Notes: generated by a model not told the origin, from the sequence alone. A stretch of 57,007 nucleotides of DNA from Leptolyngbyaceae cyanobacterium RU_5_1 (GCA_012034055.1 JAAUSG010000009.1:1-57007); one strand, 5' to 3'; shown: positions 29,142 through 39,284, counted from the first letter of the stretch. Numbers and translations: made by a program.

Positions 29142-29407
29142 CTAAGGACTGAGTGGTTCTAGTGATGGTTCCACTGAGCTACCACGAAGTGTCGCCAGAA
29201 CTTCTAAATGCTGAATAAAAATGGTGAGCGTATTTCCACCATCCATGTACGACGGGTTGAAATAAAATCGTCCAAATACTAATTCGGCTGGGATAAACCC
29301 TTTCCGAAAGATTTGGACGGTTAAGAAATCAGTAATCGTAAAAGGAAGTTTCGAACTTCAGCTTTAAGGATGTAAAAGGTTTTCAACTCAAAGGTCGATT
29401 CTTTCAA
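29142..29407 (-). CDS. Possible small protein gene between psbT and the next ORF, frame-broken
   Basis: Minus-strand translation gives protein-like sequence in two adjacent frames. One starts at a TTG (29407) and reads KESTFELKTFYILKAEVRN. The other reads TITDFLTVQIFRKGFIPAEL, then VFGRFYFNPSYMDGGNTLTI and FIQHLEVLATLRG, ending at a stop at 29142. Its length of 266 bases is one short of a multiple of three, like the other single-base lesions here, with the switch near 29344. There is no ATG, no ribosome binding site and no family I recognise. It may be a real ~88-residue protein or a remnant. Confidence 0.35.
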
Positions 29408-29422
29408 GCTGAACAAAGGGGA

Positions 29423-29518
29423 TCACTTCCCAATTCGGGGGGGTTCCCGAAATGCAACCGCAAAAAACAATACACCGATCGCCAGAGTCAGGATCAAAAT
29501 GTAAGCAATGCTTTCCAT
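29423..29518 (-). CDS. psbT: Photosystem II reaction center protein T
   Basis: A 31-residue single-helix PSII subunit at the dimer interface. It starts [20 protein letters not shown] and ends FREPPRIGK. The hydrophobic helix spans residues about 4-22, with a charged lumen/stroma tail. It lies 190 bases downstream of psbB on the same strand, the conserved order. The length is exactly that of cyanobacterial PsbT. Confidence 0.96.
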   Translation of the reverse strand: MESIAYILILTLAIGVLFFAVAFREPPRIGK

Positions 29519-29564
29519 ACCAAAATCTCCCGCTACATTCACTAAAACAGTTTATCAATCAAAG

Positions 29565-29619
29565 AAGAGAGGTCTAACATTCCACTCATGATTTGATCGT
29601 GGCGAGTCAGACCTCTCTT
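29565..29619. terminator. Inverted repeat between psbB and psbT
   Basis: AAGAGAGGTCT (29565-29575) pairs perfectly with AGACCTCTCTT (29609-29619) across a 33-base loop. It sits beside dispersed element copy C in the psbB-psbT spacer. It may terminate or stabilise the psbB message. There is no T-tract, so intrinsic termination is uncertain. Confidence 0.45.
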
Positions 29620-29691
29620 AAACCTTGTCCACGTCAGACCTGGAGTTTTTCTCAAGGGAAAGCTACAGATTTCGAGTTGGACGTGGTTTAG
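29618..29691 (+). repeat. Dispersed palindromic element, copy C
   Basis: This 74-base copy contains the shared core CAGACCTGGAGTTTTTCT (29635-29652) and differs from copy B at a handful of positions. Relative to psbB it is in reverse orientation and begins 17 bases past the stop. It ends TTCGAGTTGGACGTGGTTTAG, which pairs imperfectly with its opening TTAAACCTTGTCCACGTC. Confidence 0.85.
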
Positions 29692-29708
29692 CAGTGTTGT
29701 GGTCTACT

Positions 29709-31241
29709 CTAAACAGCTTGCTTCTTGCGAGTGGTCTTGTCACCCACTTTTGCATAGAAGCCCCACTCAACCTGCTCCTCAGCCAAGTCTGGATCAATTC
29801 CAGCAAATACATCCCGGAAGAGAGTCCGAGAACCATGCCAGATGTGTCCAAAGAAGAAGAGCAAAGCAAAACAAGCATGGGCGAATGTGAACCAACCTCT
29901 TGGGCTAGTCCGGAAGACACCATCTGAGTTCAACGTTTCGCGATCGAAGTCAAACGTTTCACCCAGTTGGGCTGCACGAGCAGACTTCTTGACAGTTGCT
30001 GGATCTTTAAAGGTTTGACCATCCAACGCCCCACCATAGAAGCTAACTGTAACTCCGGCCTGCTCAAAGCTGTACTTAGACTCTGCGCGACGGAAAGGAA
30101 TATCAGCCCGAACTACTCCGTCCTTGTCAGTCAGCACGACCGGGAAGTTCTCAAAGAAGTTTGGCAAACGACGAACCGACAGTTCACGTCCCGCGCTGTC
30201 TTTGAAAACAGCATGCCCAGTCCACGACCGAGCAATCCCATCACCCTTAACCATCGGACCAGCTCGGAATAAACCTCCCTTCGCTGGGCTATTTCCAACA
30301 TAGTCATAGAAGGCGAGCTTGTCAGGAATTGTAGACCATGCTGCTGACAAACTAGCACCATTAGCCAGGTCATCTTGAACACGCCTCTCAATTTCCTGCT
30401 TGAAGTAATTACTATCCCACTGGTAGCGGGTCGGTCCAAACAGCTCGATCGGTGTTGCAGCATTGCCATACCACATCGTCCCTGCGACGACAAATGCAGC
30501 AAAGAAAACAGCCGCAATACTGCTTGAAAGAACCGTCTCGATATTCCCCATCCGAAGCGCTTTGTAAAGACGTTCCGGTGGTCGAACGCTGAGATGAAAC
30601 AGTCCTGCAATTACCCCAATAACCCCTGCTGCAATATGGTGAGCGACTATCCCACCTGGATTAAACGGGTTAAATCCAGCGGGTCCCCACTCAGGAGCAA
30701 CTGGCTGAATGCTGCCCGTTAGGCCATAGGCGTCTGAAACCCACATTCCTGGACCAAATAATCCTGTTAAATGGAAGGCTCCAAATCCAAAGCACAGTAG
30801 CCCAGAAAGAAACAGGTGAATACCAAACATTTTTGGCAGGTCAAGGGCAGGCTCACCCGTTCGAGAGTCTCTAAATAGTTCCAAATCCCAGTAAACCCAG
30901 TGCCATACTGCTGCCAAAAACAACATACCCGAAAGGATGATGTGAGCAGCTGCAACTCCTTCAAACGACCAGAAGCCAGGATCGGCTCCAGTCTCTCCAG
31001 TAACGCTCCAGCCTCCCCAAGAGCCTGTAACACCAAGACGCGCCATAAACGGCAAAACATACATGCCTTGACGCCACATTGGGTTTAGAACTGGATCGCT
31101 GGGGTCAAAAATAGCTAATTCATACAACGCCATAGAACCTGCCCACCCTGCGATCAGAGCGGTATGCATCAGGTGTGTGGCAATCAGTCGTCCAGGATCA
31201 TTGATCAGGACGGTGTGTACACGATACCAGGGTAGTCCCAT
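29709..31241 (-). CDS. psbB: Photosystem II CP47 chlorophyll apoprotein
   Basis: The CP47 core antenna of PSII: 510 residues with six membrane helices and the large lumenal loop E. It starts [20 protein letters not shown]. The loop segment [23 protein letters not shown] and the last helix [20 protein letters not shown] are intact. Many histidines in the helices bind chlorophyll. The gene is monocistronic or cotranscribed with psbT. Its upstream 302 bases are shared with the divergent ferredoxin gene. Confidence 0.98.
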   Translation of the reverse strand: MGLPWYRVHTVLINDPGRLIATHLMHTALIAGWAGSMALYELAIFDPSDPVLNPMWRQGMYVLPFMARLGVTGSWGGWSVTGETGADPGFWSFEGVAAAHIILSGMLFLAAVWHWVYWDLELFRDSRTGEPALDLPKMFGIHLFLSGLLCFGFGAFHLTGLFGPGMWVSDAYGLTGSIQPVAPEWGPAGFNPFNPGGIVAHHIAAGVIGVIAGLFHLSVRPPERLYKALRMGNIETVLSSSIAAVFFAAFVVAGTMWYGNAATPIELFGPTRYQWDSNYFKQEIERRVQDDLANGASLSAAWSTIPDKLAFYDYVGNSPAKGGLFRAGPMVKGDGIARSWTGHAVFKDSAGRELSVRRLPNFFENFPVVLTDKDGVVRADIPFRRAESKYSFEQAGVTVSFYGGALDGQTFKDPATVKKSARAAQLGETFDFDRETLNSDGVFRTSPRGWFTFAHACFALLFFFGHIWHGSRTLFRDVFAGIDPDLAEEQVEWGFYAKVGDKTTRKKQAV

Positions 31242-31543
31242 CGACTACGCTCCTCCTTAGTGAATTGCTCTAGTTTCAACACCTCTCCAATTATTTTATT
31301 AAAGTGCTGGATCTTGGTAAATCTGTCAAACCAGCCTTTAATTTTGCCCCGTATCTTCTATGTCTAGACCAATTCAACCATTTGGTTAATCCAGCTAGCC
31401 ATTCAAGAAAACATTCGTAAAAATGAAAGTGTGTAAAGAAAGTGTAACCAGTGCTAAGAGGTATTGCAAGTGACCTCAAAGTTCTTAAAAGCTTTTGGGT
31501 AAACAGTGCTGATTTGTATTGATTTGTAAAGTTAGGGGACAGG
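31242..31543. promoter_or_regulatory. Divergent psbB/ferredoxin promoter region with HLR1-like repeat
   Basis: A noncoding spacer between divergently transcribed psbB and the ferredoxin gene. On the minus strand at 31430-31448 it contains GTTACACTTTCTTTACACA, two TTACA half-sites. The HLR1 site bound by the response regulator RpaB is (G/T)TTACAWW-N2-(G/T)TTACAWW. Here the repeats start 11 rather than 10 bases apart and the W positions are imperfect, so this is only a resemblance. No ORF here is convincing. Confidence 0.35.
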
Positions 31544-31840
31544 ATGACTGTAATTAAATTTGTTCAAGAGAATCGAGAGATTGTTGTGGCTGATGGAGCT
31601 AATCTCAGGTTCAAGGCGATCGAAAACGGGATTGACTTATACACACTCGTTGGCAAAATGATGAACTGCGGTGGGTATGGTCAATGCGGCACATGCGTTG
31701 TTGAGGTCGTTGAGGGAATGGAGAATCTGTCGCCGTTAACAGAAGTGGAAAAACGAAAACTGAAGAAGAAGCCTGAGAACTATCGTTTAGCCTGCCAGAC
31801 TCTTGTTCATGGTTCTGTCAGGATCAAAACGAAGCCTTAA
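31544..31840 (+). CDS. [2Fe-2S] ferredoxin with adrenodoxin-type cysteine spacing
   Basis: A 98-residue [2Fe-2S] protein. Ligands are Cys42, Cys48, Cys51 and Cys84 ([11 protein letters not shown]...LACQ). The first spacing is C-x5-C, as in adrenodoxin-type ferredoxins, rather than the C-x4-C of photosynthetic PetF. The C-terminal half is lysine-rich ([13 protein letters not shown]), unlike the acidic surface of PetF, so its partner is probably not standard ferredoxin-NADP reductase. It is divergent from psbB and followed by psbM 164 bases later. Confidence 0.85.
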   Translation: MTVIKFVQENREIVVADGANLRFKAIENGIDLYTLVGKMMNCGGYGQCGTCVVEVVEGMENLSPLTEVEKRKLKKKPENYRLACQTLVHGSVRIKTKP

Positions 31841-32004
31841 CTTATTTTTGAGTTCTGGGTCTGAATTCTAGGGCAGAGCCTAGTTGGTTTTCGCATACTG
31901 CGTCATCAATACTAGTGAAGCTCGTATAGTCTTGAGTGACTCAAGGCAGTGGTATTCTAAATATCAACCAACAACTGCAATCACTGAGGGAAGGATTAGG
32001 TCTT

Positions 32005-32118
32005 ATGCCAGTCAACGATCTAGGTTTCATCGCCAGTATTCTGTTCGTTTTGGTTCCAGCGGTTTTCCTGCTGATCCTTTACATTCAAACAGCCAGTAGG
32101 CAGACTAACGAAGACTAA
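32005..32118 (+). CDS. psbM: Photosystem II reaction center protein M
   Basis: A 37-residue single-helix PSII subunit at the dimer interface. It starts [20 protein letters not shown] and continues [17 protein letters not shown]. The near-identical core in other cyanobacterial PsbM proteins makes this certain. GGAAGGATTAGG upstream is the ribosome binding site. The next 343 bases (32119-32461) hold no gene I can support. Confidence 0.96.
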   Translation: MPVNDLGFIASILFVLVPAVFLLILYIQTASRQTNED

Positions 32119-32461
32119 TGTAGTGAGGCATTCTTGCAAAGTTTTCTGTTTCAGTTTTCTGAGATTGATACCTTTGACAGATGCCTTCTTTCACTAGCCA
32201 GGTTCGTAATGCAGAATGCGGATGTTTTAACAAACCGCTCTTTGTCCCTGTGATTATTCATCCTTGCGTTTATAAAGTAAGGACATACAGAATCCAGGGA
32301 CATATTTTTAAACCTTATTAGTTAGCCGAGAGGTCGTTTGCACCTGCATGCGCCCGCCGCTGTATTGTGAGAAGTCTATCGCGGGAAACACAAGTCAGCA
32401 GCATGATATTTTGATATCTCTCAGGCGTTTTCTGAGCATCCACCCTCTGACTCGCTGAAGT
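32119..32461. other. Noncoding spacer downstream of psbM
   Basis: No gene with a ribosome binding site or recognisable product is seen. A 46-codon ATG frame at 32181-32321 has no support. A small stem CTCAG/CTGAG lies near 32420-32440, close to the convergent gene end. Confidence 0.4.
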
Positions 32462-32821
32462 TTAAGTTTGCTTCGACGATATTGATTGTGGAGGCTGTGA
32501 TGGACTTGGCTGAAGCTCAACGATTGTGCTGGCATCTAGCTTTTCAAGCAGCCCCTGCAGTTTTATGCGATAGATATAAGGCCAACCTCCCTCTGCCTCA
32601 ATATCTCTCAAGAGGTTATAGAGGGATTGACGATTATCTGGTAAAGCTCTTTGAAAGAGACTATCTCGAATTTGTTGATGCAAGCTCTCTAATTTTCTCA
32701 GGATTGTAAGGAGTGCAAGGCTGTCATCTCCATGCTCTTGAGCGATCGCCCAGATAGTTTCAATCGCTCCCTGGAGGTCGTTTTCATGCTGTTTTGACTC
32801 AAATACTTTGTTGCTGATCAT
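32462..32821 (-). CDS. Small helical protein of unknown function
   Basis: A protein of about 119 residues from ATG 32821 (MISNKVFESKQHENDLQGAI). The frame can be extended to an upstream start at 32887, but that part looks unconserved. The sequence is strongly helical (TIWAIAQEHGDDSLALLTILRKLESLHQQIRDS) with a Ser/Pro/Gln-rich tail. No family is recognised. It lies between psbM and psbO on the opposite strand. Confidence 0.55.
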   Translation of the reverse strand: MISNKVFESKQHENDLQGAIETIWAIAQEHGDDSLALLTILRKLESLHQQIRDSLFQRALPDNRQSLYNLLRDIEAEGGWPYIYRIKLQGLLEKLDASTIVELQPSPSQPPQSISSKQT

Positions 32822-32887
32822 CTTGCGTCTGTTTCCAGTATGTGCAGGTTTTACCCTGCTTTGACTACACTGTGAGCTTATCTCCAT

Positions 32888-33241
32888 AAACCATCAAGCG
32901 CTTTCGATAGCGTATCTTAAGAGAATTAAGTTGAGGCAAAGCTTGATTTGCAGCTTGAGCCGATGAAGGTGCTTCGCTGCCATGTAAAATGCTGTTAGGT
33001 AAAGCAAGCTATATCGTTCTCGCGATCGCAAGCCTTAATATGAGTTATGGATGGAACCGTGTGTTAGCACGCTCCTACGGCGTCTGACCCCGGTTTCCAC
33101 AATCGAATGTTTCAAACATATCTGGAATAGCTTGTTTGTTTTGGCAGCCATAAGTTGTACAAACCACTCAGTTCTTCCAGACTCTGAATCAAAACTGGAA
33201 AAATAGAACGTTACGAAGTTACATCAACATCGAGGTTGTTC
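32888..33241. other. Noncoding spacer upstream of psbO
   Basis: This spacer of about 350 bases holds the psbO promoter and leader. It contains a HIP1-type site near 33020-33030 and the psbO ribosome binding site (GAGG at 33232-33235). I could not identify a confident -10/-35 pair and found no gene. Confidence 0.45.
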
Positions 33242-34072
33242 ATGAGATACCGTGCTCTAGTCGTTGCGCTTTTAGCATTCTGCTTGAGTTTTTTAACTGC
33301 CTGTGGTGGGAGTCCTGCCTTGAGTAGAGATGAAGTTACTACCTATGACCAGATTAGGGGCACTGGCTTGGCGAATACTTGCCCTCAGATAAACGAAACT
33401 AGCCGTGGTTCTGTTCCCATAGAATCTGGGAAATCTTACAAGATTGCCGACTTGTGCTTGCAGCCAACAACTTATTTTGTCAAAGAAGAAGGGGTCAGCA
33501 GACGGCAAGCACCAGAGTTTGTTTCAAGCAAACTGATGACTCGGTATACGTCGTCAATTGAAGGCGTACAGGGCAAACTTAATTTGAATTCTGACGGAAG
33601 CCTGACCTTTGTAGAAGAAGATGGCATGGATTTCCAGCCTGTTACAGTTCAGCTTCCTGGAGGTGAGCGAGTGCCTTTCCTGTTTACGATTAAGGAACTT
33701 GTTGCAACGACTCAACCAGGTTTGTCAGCTGTCAACGCTTCTACTGATTTTGAGGGTGAATATAAGGTTCCTTCCTACCGAACCTCTAACTTTCTAGATC
33801 CAAAGGGTCGGGGTCTAACTGCAGGATATGACAATGCCGTTGCACTTCCTTCCCGAGCAGACAGCGAGGAACTGGTTAAGGAAAATGTTAAGCGTTTTCA
33901 GCTTGACAAGGGCAAAATCTCCCTTCAAGTAACGAAAGTTGATGGGAGCACAGGAGAAATTGCTGGAAACTTTGAGAGTGAGCAACCCTCAGAAACTGAT
34001 ATGGGTTCCCACGCAGCTAAAGATGTAAAAATTCGTGGTCTCTTCTATGGTCGTGTTGAATCCGCTGCATAG
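33242..34072 (+). CDS. psbO: Photosystem II manganese-stabilizing protein PsbO
   Basis: The lumenal extrinsic protein that stabilises the Mn4CaO5 cluster. The start is ATG 33242 (MRYRALVVAL), six bases after GAGG; a TTG two codons earlier lacks support. The N terminus is a signal peptide ending in a lipobox-like LTAC, as in several cyanobacterial PsbO proteins. The mature part has the YDQIRGTGLANTCPQI opening with a conserved disulfide cysteine, FVKEEG, and KDVKIRGLFYGRVE at the C terminus. The terminator at 34155-34176 closes the unit. Confidence 0.97.
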   Translation: MRYRALVVALLAFCLSFLTACGGSPALSRDEVTTYDQIRGTGLANTCPQINETSRGSVPIESGKSYKIADLCLQPTTYFVKEEGVSRRQAPEFVSSKLMTRYTSSIEGVQGKLNLNSDGSLTFVEEDGMDFQPVTVQLPGGERVPFLFTIKELVATTQPGLSAVNASTDFEGEYKVPSYRTSNFLDPKGRGLTAGYDNAVALPSRADSEELVKENVKRFQLDKGKISLQVTKVDGSTGEIAGNFESEQPSETDMGSHAAKDVKIRGLFYGRVESAA

Positions 34073-34154
34073 TTCTCCAGGGTTTCGGTAATACAAGTGA
34101 CTGTAACCTTCAGTTGTCCTTTCACCCGTGTGTTAAGCAATATATCTATTTTTT

Positions 34155-34176
34155 AAGGGGAGTTTTTCCCCTTTTT
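34155..34176 (+). terminator. Intrinsic terminator downstream of psbO
   Basis: AAGGGG (34155-34160), a seven-base loop, CCCCTT (34168-34173), then a T-run continuing to 34176. It is a classic rho-independent shape 83 bases after the psbO stop. Confidence 0.8.
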
Positions 34177-34224
34177 CTGTAACTAGTCATTGCTTTCTTT
34201 GTGTAACTGTGGGACTCTAAAAGT

Positions 34225-34446
34225 TTGAAACTAAACCATAAGAGCTTATCTAATGCCCTTTGGCAAACGCTTTTTAACTCCTTTGAAGAGAACAAAGCAA
34301 AGTATTCTCTTCCATATTCTGGAAACGATGTCATGGCTTACGTGAAAGTGACGTTGCAATTGATTACATTTGAAAATACCTTGATGAATATGATCAAAGA
34401 TTTTGATCCGGAGTATGACCTTACTGGAGTTTATAAGGTTCAGTAG
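34225..34446 (+). CDS. Possible small protein of unknown function
   Basis: A 73-codon frame opening with TTG and no ATG before codon 37, encoding KLNHKSLSNALWQTLFNSFE through YDLTGVYKVQ. The composition looks protein-like, but there is no ribosome binding site and no recognised family. It sits between the psbO terminator and sigF. It could be a real small gene, a remnant or chance. Confidence 0.3.
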   Translation: MKLNHKSLSNALWQTLFNSFEENKAKYSLPYSGNDVMAYVKVTLQLITFENTLMNMIKDFDPEYDLTGVYKVQ

Positions 34447-34608
34447 TTTGGTTAAATAGTTCCTTGACTCGGTTTTTTCTTATAGTCCTGAAAGTGATCT
34501 GCTCCCTAAATAGGTTGTGTTACCTGTCACAGCATTTTGCTCCAAATCCAGATACAGTTGATCTTTGAAGCTCTTCAGAAATAACTGCTCTACCAACTGA
34601 AATTCGTC

Positions 34609-35385
34609 ATGTCTAATGCTGCTAATTACGAACTGAAAAGTGAGAGCTTGCAACTTTTACGTGAGTATCAGAATTTCCCTTGTCTTCAAACCCGTAATCG
34701 CTTAGTTGAACTCAACTTTGGGCTTGTCCGGCGAGAAGCTCATCATTGGATTAATCAGTGTACCGAGAGCTATGAGGATCTGCTTCAGGTTGGCAGCATT
34801 GGTTTGATTCGTGCGATCGAGCGCTTTGATGTTTCAAAAGGGCATGCCTTCAGTTCGTTCGCCATTCCATACATCAGAGGCGAGATCCAACATTACCTAC
34901 GAGATAAGAGTCCGTTTGTGCGAATTCCCAGACGTTGGCAAACACTTCAAAGACGGGCCTTTTGGCTGATTCGGGAGTTACAGATGAGCCTTAACCGTCA
35001 GCCAACAGACTTGGAAATTTCAGCGGGGTTGGAAATTTCGTTAGAAGAGTGGCAAGACATCAAGCTAGCGTGTCAAAATCGTGCGCTTTTGAGTTTGGAT
35101 GCACCTGTTCGAGATGAGGAGAGTGGGACTTCCTCTCTGGGGGAATTGGTGCCTGACACCCGCTACCGCAGCTTTCAATTGGCACAAGAAGATCAAATCC
35201 GTTTGCAGCAAGCGCTGACCCAACTCGAGAAACGGACGCGCCAAATTCTAGAATTTGTTTTCTTACATGACCTTACGCAAAAAGAGACGGCGGAACGTCT
35301 GGGGATTAGTCCTGTAACCGTATCTCGTCGAGTTAAAAAAGGGCTTGAGTTACTTCAAAGATTGATGACTGGAGCCGATAGTTAG
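34609..35385 (+). CDS. sigF: Group 3 RNA polymerase sigma factor SigF
   Basis: A 258-residue sigma-70 family protein without region 1. Region 2 (LVELNFGLVRREAHHWINQC through HAFSSFAIPYIRGEIQHYLRD) contains the core-binding and -10-melting helices. Region 3 (VRIPRRWQTLQRRAFWLIRE) and the region 4 helix-turn-helix (LTQKETAERLGISPVTVSRRVKKGL) follow. The arrangement matches cyanobacterial SigF, which in Synechocystis controls motility and surface genes. Anti-sigma partners are not nearby. Confidence 0.85.
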   Translation: MSNAANYELKSESLQLLREYQNFPCLQTRNRLVELNFGLVRREAHHWINQCTESYEDLLQVGSIGLIRAIERFDVSKGHAFSSFAIPYIRGEIQHYLRDKSPFVRIPRRWQTLQRRAFWLIRELQMSLNRQPTDLEISAGLEISLEEWQDIKLACQNRALLSLDAPVRDEESGTSSLGELVPDTRYRSFQLAQEDQIRLQQALTQLEKRTRQILEFVFLHDLTQKETAERLGISPVTVSRRVKKGLELLQRLMTGADS

Positions 35386-36170
35386 GCGAGTAATGAAGTG
35401 TTGCTGGTTTTTAGCGACTAAGCTGATTCATTAATCGAACCTGGCTATTGGTGAACCTCAACTGTTTCTTCAACATAGATCTCCAAAAGTATTGGAGACT
35501 TGAAGAATTCAATTCAGGATCGCAAAAAATCAGAAACCAAGCTAGAAAAAAAATTTACTATTTTTAACAGATCTGCTTCTTTAGGCTTGTCAGATGGTTG
35601 AGTATCAGGGCAGGACGTAAAGTAATTATTTCTATGAAATCGAAGTAATAAACTTCCTGCTCTGAATGAGTTGGATTTTGAGAACCTTAAGAGGTAGACC
35701 TCAAAGGGACTTCAGAAATTAGGCAATGTACAAAGCTGTTTTCGTTTGAATGAACGGTTATTTGAGCGATCGTTTCAGCAACTCAAGTGCTTTGCCGTAG
35801 CAGCGGGTTTGAAGCTCCCGTAATCTCTAGAAACCCGATATAAAGCGAAATATGAAATTTGTTTTTTGACTTCCTTTTTATAAAAGTTGAGTTTTAAAAT
35901 TCATTTAATAGAGGTAGAAAGCTCTAAGGCTGTATTTAAGTAGATTTAGAAAGATAAATATCTCAATATAGACATTTATCTTTGTTTTTTGAGTCATTTC
36001 CCTAGATGAGCCCCTTCCTTTAGATCAGAAGTTCGACCATAATGCTCCTAGAAACTTGATTGAGAATGACGCTCTATTAATTTGAAGGCTGCCAAGGATG
36101 TCTAAATATCATTTTTCACCAAGAGACATTGCTATTAGGCTTTGAAACCAGAAAATAGGAGAGGATTAGA
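35386..36170. other. Long noncoding leader/spacer upstream of chlL
   Basis: This A/T-rich spacer of 785 bases has no supported gene. It contains a small hairpin TCTCCAA-AAGTA-TTGGAGA (35480-35498) 95 bases after sigF, which may end that transcript. A short stem CGGGTTTGAAGCTCCCG lies near 35803-35820. The last ~300 bases are the probable promoter and 5-prime leader of chlL, ending in AGGAGAGG before the GTG start. Confidence 0.45.
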
Positions 36171-37037
36171 GTGAAACTTGCAGTTTATGGAAAAGGCGGG
36201 ATTGGGAAATCTACAACGAGCTGTAATATCTCAGTGGCTCTAGCCAGACGAGGTAAGAAGGTTTTGCAAATTGGGTGTGATCCAAAGCATGATAGTACAT
36301 TTACACTGACTGGATTTCTGATCCCGACTATCATCGATACACTCCAATCGAAAGACTATCATTACGAAGATGTTTGGCCAGAGGATGTGATCTACAAAGG
36401 GTATGGCGGGGTGGATTGTGTGGAAGCAGGCGGACCACCCGCAGGAGCTGGATGTGGCGGATATGTAGTTGGAGAAACAGTCAAACTACTCAAAGAGCTG
36501 AATGCCTTCGATGAGTATGATGTCATTCTGTTTGATGTTTTAGGAGACGTTGTTTGTGGCGGGTTTGCGGCTCCATTGAATTACGCAGACTATTGCATGA
36601 TTGTTACGGACAATGGCTTTGATGCCTTGTTTGCAGCAAATCGGATTGCTGCATCCGTGCGTGAGAAGGCTCGGACTCATCCGTTGCGGCTAGCTGGCTT
36701 GATTGGTAATCGGACGGCTAAACGCGACTTGATTGATAAGTATATTGAATCCGTTCCGATGCCTGTGCTGGAGGTTTTGCCACTGATCGAAGATATTCGG
36801 GTCTCTCGGGTTAAAGGCAAAACATTGTTTGAGATGACAGAGAGCGATCCTTCTCTCAGCTATGTTTGCGACTATTACCTCAACATCGCTGACCAGATTT
36901 TGGCAAGACCTGAAGGTGTTGTGCCAAACGATTCTCCAGACCGCGAACTGTTTTCGCTACTCTCAGACTTCTATCTGAATCCACAGAAACCCAAAGTTCA
37001 AGTTGAGCAGGAAGAACTGGATTTGATGATGGTCTAA
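36171..37037 (+). CDS. chlL: Light-independent protochlorophyllide reductase, ATP-binding subunit L
   Basis: The NifH-like electron donor of dark-operative protochlorophyllide reductase. The 288-residue protein has the P-loop GKGGIGKST (residues 7-15). Cys95 (AGAGCGG) and Cys129 (DVVCGGF) bridge the [4Fe-4S] cluster of the homodimer. The start is GTG behind AGGAGAGG. The DUF5331 gene and chlN follow in the usual cyanobacterial order. DPOR allows chlorophyll synthesis in darkness and is oxygen-sensitive. Confidence 0.97.
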   Translation: MKLAVYGKGGIGKSTTSCNISVALARRGKKVLQIGCDPKHDSTFTLTGFLIPTIIDTLQSKDYHYEDVWPEDVIYKGYGGVDCVEAGGPPAGAGCGGYVVGETVKLLKELNAFDEYDVILFDVLGDVVCGGFAAPLNYADYCMIVTDNGFDALFAANRIAASVREKARTHPLRLAGLIGNRTAKRDLIDKYIESVPMPVLEVLPLIEDIRVSRVKGKTLFEMTESDPSLSYVCDYYLNIADQILARPEGVVPNDSPDRELFSLLSDFYLNPQKPKVQVEQEELDLMMV

Positions 37038-37173
37038 GGAGAGTTTTATACGTCCTTTGGACTGGCTTTGCCACGCACAGTATCCGTACAGAAGAATTCT
37101 TGAATAATGAATTTTGCGTTATCCGAAAATAGCGTTGAACTCAAAAATCACAGTTCTCTTTCTAAGGTGTTGC

Positions 37174-37638
37174 GTGAATATTCAACAATTCCGCCAGTCT
37201 ATCAGGGATAAGTGGTTGAGTTTCTACATCGAGAATCGCCAATGGATTATTCGGTTGCGGATTTGGGTTGATTGTGATGGGCAGCGTCGTCCTTCCTCAA
37301 GTTTTATTCTGGCAACGCTGTCCGTCTTAGAGCCGGAGCTAAATCAGTTGTTGCCTCTCATCGTTGACCTGAGTAGTAATCCCGATCGCATTGTGGCTGC
37401 TCTAGGACTTAACTTTAACCCTGATGAGCATCCAGACGTCATTGCCAGAATCCAAACGGAGTCTTTGAACAGTTCTCAATCTGAGGAGGTAACCAGCAAT
37501 GGTTCTGTAAAAATGCTTCCCGCAGCCCTGAGTGAACTTACTCCACCGTCCACTCGCGTAGCCAGTCTACTCTCCAAAATTGATGAATCCTGTCCGGGTG
37601 GTCGATATAGTGGCAAACCAGAACCTGAACGCTCTTAG
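37174..37638 (+). CDS. DUF5331 protein between chlL and chlN
   Basis: About 154 residues from a GTG start (VNIQQFRQSIRDKWLSFYIENRQWI), preceded by AAGG. Upstream in-frame ATG codons add unconserved sequence. The N-terminal region with IRLRIWVDCDGQRRPSSSFIL matches the small protein found between chlL and chlN in many cyanobacteria (DUF5331). Its C-terminal third is Ser/Pro-rich and variable. The conserved location suggests a DPOR-related role, but none is demonstrated. Dispersed element copy B begins at the base after its stop codon. Confidence 0.75.
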   Translation: MNIQQFRQSIRDKWLSFYIENRQWIIRLRIWVDCDGQRRPSSSFILATLSVLEPELNQLLPLIVDLSSNPDRIVAALGLNFNPDEHPDVIARIQTESLNSSQSEEVTSNGSVKMLPAALSELTPPSTRVASLLSKIDESCPGGRYSGKPEPERS

Positions 37639-37713
37639 CTAAACCTTGTCCACGTCCAGACCTGGAGTTTTTCTGAGGGGAAAGCTACAGATTCCGAGCT
37701 GGACATGATTTAG
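37639..37713 (+). repeat. Dispersed palindromic element, copy B
   Basis: A 75-base copy starting CTAAACCTTGTCCACGTCC directly after the DUF5331 stop. It contains the common core CAGACCTGGAGTTTTTCT (37657-37674) and ends CCGAGCTGGACATGATTTAG. The ends pair as an imperfect inverted repeat. It lies inside the chlL-chlN unit, so any transcript across it would carry a hairpin before chlN. Confidence 0.85.
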
Positions 37714-37769
37714 TGGTCTGTCAAGGCAGGCAACTCGATCGCACTCAATCTTAGAGGTTCGCAGTTTAG

Positions 37770-39224
<1,455 letters not shown>

Positions 39225-39244
39225 AAAACACTTTAACTATCTAC

Positions 39245-39278
39245 AGGTGTGGGACATGTTGCAGCGCGTCCCACACCT
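39245..39278. terminator. Bidirectional hairpin between chlN and the Wzy-like gene
   Basis: AGGTGTGGGAC (39245-39255) pairs perfectly with GTCCCACACCT (39268-39278) around a 12-base loop. It lies in the 60-base gap of two convergent genes, the expected place for a shared transcription end. Confidence 0.75.
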
Positions 39279-39284
39279 TCAACA

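Noticed and set aside
32181..32321. A 46-codon ATG frame (MPSFTSQVRNAECGCFNKPL...) downstream of psbM.
   Set aside because: No ribosome binding site, no recognised family and an unremarkable composition. Short open frames of this size arise by chance.
35795..35825. The GGGTTTGAAGCTCCC stem upstream of chlL as the end of a former IS605-type element.
   Set aside because: Similar strings occur near insertion-element ends, but there is no adjacent tnpA/tnpB remnant and the stem is only four to five base pairs.
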